Under the pieces are notes generated by a model. It searched no databases. It saw only the letters and a program-made list of their open reading frames with translations, and was not told the DNA's origin. The position numbers and the translations under genes are program-made. This document shows, piece after piece, positions 1 to 9,197 of a stretch of 64,000 nucleotides of DNA (position 1 is its first letter; each line of letters opens with the position of its first letter). The DNA comes from Metaphire vulgaris (Eukaryota > Annelida > Clitellata > Crassiclitellata > Megascolecidae): assembly GCA_018105865.1 (NCBI GenBank), contig CM030852.1:2314434-2378433 (forward strand), written 5' to 3'.

Positions 1-131
1 CTTTTTTAATGTCTGTCTTATGTTTCCTGAGGCAGATCGGTAGGCCTTAGTCATCCAAGACATCAACAGTTTCGATGTTAAGAAATTCAGAAAAAAATCA
101 TGTTAAGACATGTTTCCAATATTATTTTAAT

Positions 132-237
132 CAGTGTTTATTCTAGCCACCTAGACTTAGGGGGAGTTTAACATGTTTGGGGGGGCAAAGTTTGTTTTGT
201 TTGACAAGCAAAAAAGATCATCCTAAAATAAACACTG
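132..237. mobile_element. hAT-2 MITE, short copy with 8-bp target duplication
   Basis: It begins CAGTGTTTATTCTAGCC and ends AATAAACACTG, so the termini are inverted. The sequence ATTTTAAT occurs directly before and after it, an 8-bp target duplication typical of hAT transposons. There is no coding capacity. Confidence 0.75.
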
Positions 238-379
238 ATTTTAATCGCGATTAACTAGCTGAGGCTTAGCGCAACAATACACTTGAATGTCAGATCGTGA
301 TTCAACCACTTTATTCTTCCACTGCAAAATATAGTCCTCCCCAAGTGAAAAGAGTGCTGGACATTAATGCAGTACAGTG

Positions 380-571
380 TACAGGGAATAATACCATATT
401 AACGCTGGGCATTAACACACCTACTGGGAAAAATACCCTATTAATGTTGGCATCAACACACCTACTGGGAAAAACTACCCTATTAATGTTGGCATTAATG
501 CACCTACTGGAAAAAAATACCCTATTAATGCTGGGCATTAACAGACCTACTTGGGAAAATACTATATTAAT
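380..571. repeat. 42-bp minisatellite, about 4.5 units
   Basis: Four full 42-bp units start near 404, 446, 488 and 530, each containing a CACCTACTGG-like core followed by an A-rich stretch and CCCTATTAATG, with a partial unit before 404. Because 42 is a multiple of three, frames stay open on both strands and give a spurious 14-residue protein repeat. I see no sign of a gene. Confidence 0.8.
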
Positions 572-1279
572 TCAAGCACTGGATTTCATCTTTCATTTTA
601 CTTGGCACGAGAAACCACACAAAATACTGTCGAGAAAATTCAGCCGCGTGTTTTTCGTACACACAAAATAAATACATTAGAACACGATAAATGCTACAAC
701 TATTAAAATATACTTGCTACTGCAGTTAACTGTCAAGTACAAAACGTTAAACTCAAATTCTAAATGTAGTCTAAAATTTCGTCCTAATTAATGTTAGTGT
801 TATCAACCGTATATAAAATACAAGTCCTAAGAACCTTAACATATAATCTGCATTCTGCAACAGTGGTAGATATGAAAAACAACTTCTATAGTGCCAATTT
901 TAAGGCAACAAGAGTAAATCATCAAAGATCAACACATCAGCCTGTATGTGGCTGGTGAATGCTGAAGCATACCAGTGCATATAAAAGAGATACAACCTTA
1001 GCAAGATACAGTATCAATAAATTCTATAAAAAATATAGTTCAAATGCCATGCATAGTATTAAAGTAAAAAGGTGAAGTATGCCTAAGATATGTCTAAGAT
1101 TGTCAATTTAACAAAAACTGATACACACAAACCAAGTCAATAGAATAGTTGTATGTAGTAAGTCAATGATACATTCTATAAGGCTCCATGAAGATGCTGA
1201 TAATAAATAGGCACAAAAATACTGTTGTACATTTGGGATCCAAATTTCACGTATGCACACACAAGCATTAAAATTCAAC

Positions 1280-1359
1280 TTAACCCCTTAACTGGGTATT
1301 TAACTGTAACTCAATGTAAAATGGACGGATATATCTGGGGTCCACAGTTAAGGGGTTAA
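1280..1359. mobile_element. TTAA palindromic MITE (piggyBac-like), subfamily A
   Basis: An 80-bp foldback beginning TTAACCCCTTAACTG and ending CAGTTAAGGGGTTAA, with the family core TGTAACTCAATGTAAAATGG. CCC...GGG ends flanked by TTAA are the hallmark of piggyBac-type insertion. Confidence 0.75.
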
Positions 1360-2568
1360 GGCAACAATGCACTGCAAATTCATCTATACAAAACTCATTA
1401 TTATTATTATTATTATTATATATTAAACTGACAATCTCTTGTGCACCATATAACCAAATGTCAGGAGCAAGGGCAGATGATGCTGGAGAGGGTTTTAATA
1501 AATAACTCAGTTCTAAGGTTTCACACAACAGGATCAGACCCTAGTCAGACATAGCGGTCAGAAATAACCAGCATAATAATTATTGGAAGCTAGGAGAAAC
1601 CAAAGACTATGCATGAAAGAGATTCAAAGATAAACACAAACTGAAAACTCTTATACAATTTATAATTGCATAGTCTTAATTTAAATATAAGTAAGGGCAT
1701 GATGCAATGACAGACAAGTTAAGTGATATGAGAAATGAAGAGTGAAGATAGAAAACAAAATGGCAGCAAATAAAAGGTAAACAATAAACAATAAAAATGC
1801 ACTGAACTTCATAAAAGCTGACATCGTTTTTAAGAGTCATGTACCGTATTTTGATTCTTATTCAGAAGTGCAAAAATAATCGAACGCACGCATAGAAAAT
1901 GCAAAGAAAATGTTTAAAACGCTCGATCTTAATCAAAACAAACAGAACACAAAAATAATTCATGTTGACAATTACAACCAAAACAGTTTTGGTAAGTAAG
2001 CAGAACTTAAATGGAATGGAAACAAATCTCAAAATCATGAATGTGATGTCGATGAAATGCATAAGATAATACGGTTTAAAAAAAAGACAATTGAATGGAT
2101 GGGTGGAATAAGGAGGCAACTGTATCCGACCCCCCCCCCTAATGGTTTGAGTATCAATAACAATAAGAGGGGTAACTACATTTACTTCCTTATTTCACCA
2201 GACCCTTCAACTGATATTTTCACCACTATTAGGGGGTAACTGGATTTACTTCCTTATTCCTCTGGGCCCTTCTATTGACAACCTCTCCATTAAGGTGGTA
2301 ACTGCATTTGACTCCTTATGTTGCACCTCTCATCAAAATCTATATAAATTTTTAAAACCTAAAGACACGTAGCATAACTTATATATAAAGCTTTACAGAT
2401 AACAGAGAATACATGTTAAATAAAAAGCCAAGTCTTCTCAACATTTTGGTCATAAATCAAGATAAAATAACTAAAAAACTATAGAATATCCAAAAAATTC
2501 TAAAAATAAAAGAACATGAACTCAGAAAACATTTCAATACAATAAACACAAAATATAAAACCTATTAG

Positions 2569-2574
2569 TTTATT
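2569..2574 (-). terminator. candidate polyadenylation signal of the Mieap-domain gene
   Basis: AATAAA on the minus strand, about 310 nt past the stop codon at 2885. It is the first canonical hexamer I noticed downstream. Not confirmed. Confidence 0.35.
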
Positions 2575-2884
2575 AAACATAAACGTTACACGCATTATTT
2601 ACTGGTAGTCTATACATAATAGGTAACAGTTACTTGAAATACAAAAACAAGAAAGGTTTTTTAAAAAAATGCACAAGGGCTCATCCAAATAGTACATATG
2701 CAAAAAATGCATATTTTCAACCCCCCTCCCCGTTGCACACACACCGTACACATGCAAAATCTCCAAAATCCAACCCCTCCCCCTCAGTCCACACATACTA
2801 TACGGATGGACCCCAATCACGCGTATTGTGACAGTCAATACGCTCGGTCGGAACCAGACTAAGCTACAACTACGCGACGGCAGA

Positions 2885-5800
2885 CTAAGTTATAACCACG
2901 CCCCGGTAGACAATTGGCCCGTCGTCTTCTTCCCTCAATCCGGGCCAGACGTAGCTCAGGATCAGATCGCTGCCGGAGTTCGACGTGTGGAAGTGCGTGT
3001 GGCAGTCGCTCGAGAACCGGACGCTGTCGAACTCGAGGACGTATCGGGGGTTCTGGATCGACAGGGTCCAGGCGAGTCGCACGGCCTCCGAGATGAAGGA
3101 CAGAAGGCTGCGGCAGTTCTTCAGGCTCGGGTAGTCGTAGAGCGTCTGCCACAGTTGAGCGCATACTTCCTGCAGTCAAGATAACACGAGACATCGACGA
3201 AAAATAAAAGTTTCTGCAAATCGATCGACGTCAGTTTAACCCTTTCGCCAAGCACGGCTGATATTTTGACTTCACGGTATATTGGTTATGATTGGTTATA
3301 TGGATTGCTGGTGCAAAAGGGTTAATAGTATCAAACCAAAAATCACAGAATAATCAAATATTACAATAATGCTACAATGCTAAAAGAAACATAAGTCACC
3401 GTGTTCACAGTTGGAAGTTACATTACATTACACCCAATACTTGATTAAACTTTGCAACTCAGTAGGGGTATCCAGTGTTTACCAACAAAGTCCAGTTTAC
3501 TCCTATATCACAGTGCAACATCTACAGTAATCTCCATCTAAATACATTGTCCTATGGTCAGCGTAAATGTAAACCGCATAACCTTAGTGTTCTCCGACAA
3601 GTTTTTCTTGTCCGCCGTTTTTCTCAGGTACAGCAGCACGGAGCTTTCAACGTCCTGAGAAAACGAATCGAAAGCTCTGTTTCCCGTCGAAGAACCGGAA
3701 ACCGAAGGGTCACATGACGCGTCCAACAGCTTCGCCATCTGGTGCTTCAAGTCCTTCAAACTCTTCTCAGCTGAACGAAACGATAACTGAAATAAAGGAA
3801 CATTAGTAACTATATTTATCCAACATATGATGTTTCGATTTAAAACAACCATTAACCTCTTAACTGGCCATTTATTTGTAACTCAATGTAAAATAGACAA
3901 GTATGCTCGTCACAAGCCGGTTAAGGGGTTAAATAACCTATATAACAATATCAGAATTAATCCAGTTTTAAATACAAAAACTAATACTTTCAATCGAGTA
4001 GGCCAACCTGTGCACTACCTACCTTTAGACTACTTACTTACTTACTTACCTACATCAAGAATAATAATACAGGTAAGAACTTACGATGACTATAGAAAAG
4101 AGAAGCTTGGTTTTGAGGTCGTCCATTTCGTCCAGTTCGGTCAGCTCGTCCAGAGCATCGAGGACGTCGACCCGGCTCTCCGCATACAGGTTGCCATAGC
4201 GACGTATGAGCTGAGTCGGGCGATTGGCTCCGAGGCTGACGTCTTCGAATTTCGTGGACGACTTCTCGAATCGAGCCTGGGCCTGCGCCGATATCCTGTA
4301 AACATCTTGACAAATTATAAAAAACGACAACTTTGCAAACGTTAATTAACCCCTTAACCGTGCATTTAACTGTAACTCAATGTAAAATGGACGGATATAT
4401 CCGGGATCCACAGTTAAGGGGTTAAATATTAAATATGACACTAGAGAATCCAAGTCACACAGGGTGTATGTACATTCTTAGGTAAACAATTTACAGTTTG
4501 CTATGCCCTGAATAAATTCTCAACCGGTGAAACTGCCACTAAATGATCATTAAAGAAATGATCTATATAAGTGTTCTGTAATATTACACCATACAACTCT
4601 CAGAAGGACTTCTTTCCAGGGTTTTAACTAGGCCTGTTTTTTTTGTGTGTGGGGGGGAGGGAAATTCCCCCCAAGTTTTAAAATCCCCCCCAACTTTGTA
4701 TATGTTGGCTTGGGGATGGAAATTTCCCCCAAAAGCGCGGAGAGACAAATCTTACCCCCCAAACATTTCAAACTCTTCCCAATGTCAAGGTGGCTAGGAT
4801 AAACACTGCTTCTTTCCTTGTTACATTACAACAAATGCCTCTCAGAAATGCCTCCTTCTTTGTTACTTTACACAATGAATACCTTTCGGAGAGGCTTCTC
4901 TCCCTGTCCTGCAGTTGTGCTATTGTCTGCTGGTTGGTCGACAGTTTTTTCCTAGCTAGGGTCAATTCTTTCTTCAGCCTCGTTACTTCCCGCTGTAACT
5001 GGCCGTCGACTCGTGACGCAGCGTGACTCCTGTCGAAAGTTGCTGCGTCACCGAAGGAGCCAAATTTCTCCAGCTCTGCTGTGCTTTCCTCCTCGGACAG
5101 CGCAAACTGATCGACTGAAAGATAGAAAACAGATGAATAAAAACAAAAATTCTTTTACCAAGTATCTTTTAATCTGTTCCAAGTATAGGGAAAAACCTGG
5201 AAACGTCTCCATGTCATACATTCCCAGAGAAGATCACAGGTAGATGTTTTTTTTCTCATCATATATACTGTAATAAAAATAATGGTCAACATAAAACACA
5301 AAAAATAATATCACCAAATAGGAAAATTATCAACTCTTACATGAGGTATTTTTCTGATTAGTATTCTTCGTGTGAGTTCCACTCTTGACTAGCGTCGAAT
5401 CCAACTCCATTTCACGAAGCTCTGGTTCGTCCAGCGCCAAGGAAGGAGCAACCTCTTCGAGAATTCCCACGACGATTCCATACCCTTCGATCAGTTGCCG
5501 AATCTGAGGCATCACGGCGGCGCCGTTCGAAAGCGAGCAGCTCGGTATCTCGCGCCGGAGTTCCGCCAGACAGAAGACGACGTCCTTGTCGCATTTTATC
5601 CGCCGGCGCAGCAGCGACAGCATCTCCTGCATCGACTCGCCCACGGACGCGGCGCCCGGCTCGACGGCGTCGAGCAGCGTCTTGTGGAGAATCAACCGGT
5701 TCTCCACCTCTTTCGCCGTCACCTGGATCTGGCGCTGGTGGCTGGACGCGACCGGCGCCGCGTCTCGCTGAAGCGGGACGCGAACGCGGGCGCCGTGCTG

Positions 5801-6475
5801 CGGGCTCGCTTCGTCGAGCCTGTGCAGCATCGACTTGGCGCACTGGATCGCGTGAATGCACGCGTTCTTCAGGGCGTCGGGGATCGTCGTCAGGCGCGTC
5901 CTGTCAAGCGCGGAACTCACGAGACAGTGCTGTCCGAGGCCGTCGGCGCACGTCTCCAGCATCCGTTTCCTCGAGACCAGCTCCTCCTTCAACTCGGGAC
6001 AAATCGTGAGCGTAACTTTGAGAATTCTGTAAAGCAGAGTCCTGTAATGCTCAATTGGCTTTCTCGGCGATTCACTCTTCTTGTCACAGTTCTTCATTCC
6101 CGATATCCATCTGACCACGTACGACGCCAAAAGTCTGGGACGGAGCTGCGCGGCAAGCGGGCACTGCGGCCCCGAAGGAGAAATTTTCGAAAGTATCGCG
6201 TCTATTATGATGAAACTGTGAGGTATGGCGTCGATGAAATCTACGAAAGGAAGTTCGGATATGCACGACTCGATGACCGAACTGTTCAAACGCCTGATCG
6301 CCACAGCACAATCGTCATATTTCTTACTGCCGAAGAGCATTTCAATCTTACGACAGAACATAACCGAAGACGTCGACGCAGACGCCGCCCTCCCACCTAT
6401 GTCATCTTCCACGGAACCAATTATCTTCGATCTCAGATCATTTTTTGACAAACTACAAGACCGTTGTCGAGACAT
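2885..6475 (-). CDS. Mieap (SPATA18-type) C-terminal domain protein, 688 aa
   Basis: Coding exons on the minus strand: 6475-5341, 5114-4883, 4295-4085, 3786-3583, 3169-2885. All junctions are GT-AG and the phases (1,2,0,0) join without a stop, giving 2067 nt. Residues 1 to about 378 form a mostly helical N-terminal region that I cannot assign. The second exon encodes a charged coiled coil (heptad-like LQREVTRLKKEL). The last three exons form a module that I match to the C-terminal domain of mitochondria-eating protein: an arginine/tyrosine-rich helix, KTKLLFSIVI, EAVRLAWTLSIQ and near the end SYVWPGL followed by a G-V tail. The family is linked to mitochondrial quality control, but many invertebrate members are uncharacterised, so the role here is inferred. 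An in-frame ATG at 6490 is an alternative start; a splice acceptor at about 6512 suggests a 5' noncoding exon. Two TTAA MITEs sit in its introns. Confidence 0.8.
3236..3325. mobile_element. diverged TTAA foldback element
   Basis: It starts TTAACCCTTTCGCCAAG and ends TGCAAAAGGGTTAA, an imperfect inverted pair flanked by TTAA. The centre does not match the common TTAA family. It lies in the last intron of the Mieap-domain gene. Confidence 0.45.
3852..3932. mobile_element. TTAA palindromic MITE, subfamily B
   Basis: Termini TTAACCTCTTAACTGG and CCGGTTAAGGGGTTAA with the family core TGTAACTCAATGTAAAAT. The right half (GCTCGTCACAAGCC) differs from subfamily A. It lies in the Mieap-domain gene intron, about 65 nt upstream of the acceptor at 3787. 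Confidence 0.7.
4346..4425. mobile_element. TTAA palindromic MITE, subfamily A
   Basis: Full-length copy, TTAACCCCTTAACCG to CAGTTAAGGGGTTAA, 50 nt upstream of the acceptor at 4296 in the Mieap-domain gene. Confidence 0.75.
4617..4808. mobile_element. hAT-2 MITE with 8-bp target duplication
   Basis: Starts CAGGGTTTTAACTAGGCC and ends GGATAAACACTG; CTTCTTTC is present directly before and after. The interior is G-rich then C-rich (a self-complementary GGGGG/CCCCC design). It lies in an intron of the Mieap-domain gene, 74 nt downstream in coordinates of which exon 2 ends (4883). Confidence 0.75.
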
Positions 6476-6929
6476 TTTGAAACTCACCATTCAGCAACCG
6501 GGTATTATCTGAACCCTTAGAAAACAAAAATATTAAATGAAATTCACCTGAAACAGTAATTAATGTGATAATCATCAGATGGCAATGAATTATCAAACAA
6601 GTTAAATTAAATAGGTCAATAAATTATAGAAAATAAAATGAAGTCTGCCAAAGGGTCAGTCATAAGTGGATAATATGCCATCAGACTTTACAGGATTTAC
6701 GTGATTAAATCTACAACGATGGTATTGACGTTCCAGATAAATCGTGTTTCGATGGATTAAAGAAAATATTTGTTATTTCATAGTAACGACTAAATCTCAT
6801 GCATACAAGCCGATGTTATCCAGTGACGCGGAAAGACAATAAAGACAGAACTAGCACAGCTTGAATGTATGTAATGTAATATAACAAAGCATTTATATAG
6901 TGCCTCTCCTGGACAGCAATCAGAAAAAA

Positions 6930-7010
6930 AGTAAGTAAAATTTCGTTAATTTCTATAGCGCTTTCAAAAGCAGCACCGAAGTAGCTCCTTATTCCTAGGC
7001 GCTTAATCTT
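6930..7010 (-). repeat. SINE-like repeat with TTAC tail, reverse copy
   Basis: On the minus strand it reads GAGCTACTTC, then TTTGAAAGCGCTATAGAAAT, then an A/T stretch and TTTACTTAC. Related copies are near 22640-22690, 52165-52240 and 62397-62480. Confidence 0.5.
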
Positions 7011-7509
7011 AGTATGAAGTAGTCACAGCCAAAGATGCCATTCATACTGGGTCATTTAATCCAAAGGGCCATTGTGGTCGGGACGTTACAACAACTATGG
7101 AGAAAATGATTTTTCGAACAAAAATGTTTTGAGTTTAGACAGCAAAACGCTAGAAGCGCTAACAAACCAATAATTTCGCACAGATTACTATCAAAATCAT
7201 CACACCACTATATTAATTGCTAAAAATAAAAAAACGTAATAATAATAATAAGCTGATATATATAAAACAACTAAAAATTAATGTAAAAACTTTAATACAA
7301 ACTTTTATCAGTCGGACGCCGCCATATTAAGCATAGAATGTCTAAATAAACTTCTATGACGCCACAACTCCAAGTCTCAAAACCAGGTACTGTGGTACAC
7401 CATATATAAAAGGCCGCGCTCCACCTCAATTTTTTACCAGCGAAATTATCAGCTTCAAGCTGAGTTACCATATGCCAATGATAAACAGCTGCTTACTGTT
7501 ACTTGCTCA

Positions 7510-7572
7510 CAGTGGTTCTCACACAGGGCAGTCCCTACTGAACCACTTTAAACCTTGTTATATTATATTATA
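7510..7572. repeat. short GTGGTT-CACACAGG foldback repeat
   Basis: AGTGGTTCTCACACAGGG through ACTGAACCACTTTAAA, followed by an AT-rich tail. Relatives occur at 13285-13352, 24900-24995 and 55411-55483, usually beside an ATT/AAT array. Confidence 0.45.
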
Positions 7573-8463
7573 AGCTGTGCAAATCATAGACTTCTATTAA
7601 TGCAAATTATCGCGGTCGGAATGATCACGGCCAGGTCTAGAAAAGTAATATTTCTCCCCAGACCTCCAGTCAATTATGGATCCTACTCTTCATGTAGTGT
7701 CCAATAGCACAGGATCAACTAGCTGTTTTGTTTCTCACAGACGTCAGAATCACGATAATCAGTGTGCTATTCGTATGGTGCGCAATATAGTGTGCTCAAG
7801 AAAGGTCTACAGGAATATGGTTCAGTTATACAGGTTCGTAGCAAGTAAGTGAAAGTTGATTATAAAGCCCGATGCGTTACTGATATAGAAGACTGTATCA
7901 TTTACAGGGATTTATTTAAATTTCGAGTTTCAGATAAATCAATGTTTTTGGTCTAGTCATCTGCACAAGAAGTTTATTCACTGGAATTCTTTCTGATCAC
8001 TGTTACCATTTTCATGCCAATCATAAACAGCTGCTTACTGTATTTTGTGAGAGAGCCATCATATTTATTAACCTGTTAACATAGAATTCATTGCTTCATC
8101 TGCAATAATAAATATGCCCTTGCTTAGCTCATCAAAAACTCAAAAAATACCTCAATTTCTTTTCCATGGAACATTAATAAATTCAATCACAAATATTATT
8201 CTGTATAATCTTATAAATATAATAATATAATAAATATAAACTGAATTTTTGATAACATGCCTATTTGATGGTTACATCAACTAAGCATGCAGAAATGCTT
8301 TGGCAACTTAAAAGATTTTTTTAAAAGATGTCTGGACAATGTACAGTATCCGAACCTGAACTTACATCAACCTCAACAATTTTCTTAAATGCTACCAGCC
8401 AACTAGAATATTATAATAACTAATACAAAAGTCTCATAGAAGACCAAATCTCACTGGTAGTCA

Positions 8464-8659
8464 CAGTGGCGGCTCTAGGATTTGGCAAGTGGGGGACCGT
8501 TGGGGGGGGGGCAACTTCTAATCATGGGGGCCAACCATTTGTTGTTTAATGTATGTAGCATTAAGTATAGGGTCCCAACTGGGGGGGCCACTGGGGGGGC
8601 CAGGCTCTCAATAGGGGGGGCATGGGCCCTCCCCTGCCCCCCCGGTGGAGCCGCCACTG
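8464..8659 (+). mobile_element. hAT-1 MITE with 8-bp target duplication
   Basis: Begins CAGTGGCGGCTCTAGG and ends GGAGCCGCCACTG. GGTAGTCA stands directly before and after the element. The interior carries the family hallmark ACCATTTGTTGTTTAATG. Confidence 0.92.
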
Positions 8660-9197
8660 GGTAGTCATAATTAGAAACTAGAAACTTACCACATTACAGT
8701 ACCAGTACATCTGCATCTTGTATAATCCAATGTCAGAAACATTTCATATCATCGTCCAATATACTTTAGACACTACGCTTAGACTACACTGTACTTATGA
8801 AACACTAAGTCGACTTGGTTAACATGTAAAATCCACGTATCAGCATGCTTCAATTACTGATTTTGAACAATATCTTTTTAGTCAATCTTCTTGCAGACAA
8901 CTTCACAGAGAGAAACAGAGTGTTTCGATGAAAGACCACAATGGCCGATAGATGTAACTGTCATGTAAAACGGCCGGTAGTAGTAAGAACGTGTCAGATG
9001 GAGAAGTATTTTGAGCAGGTGAAAGGAAAACTGCGTTCGCCAACGGGAACACGGGCAAAAATCAGCAAAATAAGCACAATAACACTTCCGGACTAACGCG
9101 CCGCGCACGACGACGTCAGAGCGAGATCCGACCGATCGGATCAGATCGCGGTTTTCTCGTCCGTCGTCTGAGAACCGTCCCCCGACGCGAAATCGCA

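Larger units (their letters stand above)
1..2568. other. AT-rich intergenic DNA left of the Mieap-domain gene
   Basis: No convincing exon is visible on either strand. It holds a hAT-2 element (132-237), a 42-bp minisatellite (about 380-571), a TTAA palindrome (1280-1359) and a short ATT array (about 1397-1419). The short open frames here come from repeats or AT-rich sequence. Confidence 0.6.
6512..9197. other. intergenic region between the Mieap-domain and ankyrin/SOCS genes
   Basis: No exon is recognised. It contains a SINE-like repeat (about 6930-7010), a short foldback (7510-7572) and a complete hAT-1 MITE (8464-8659). The promoter of the Mieap-domain gene and the 3' UTR of the ankyrin/SOCS gene should lie here. 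Confidence 0.5.

Noticed and set aside
5495..6448. A 317-codon open frame on the plus strand
   Set aside because: It is antisense to the first exon of the Mieap-domain gene. The minus strand has consistent splice phases and recognisable domain content; the plus frame is Arg-rich and shadow-like.
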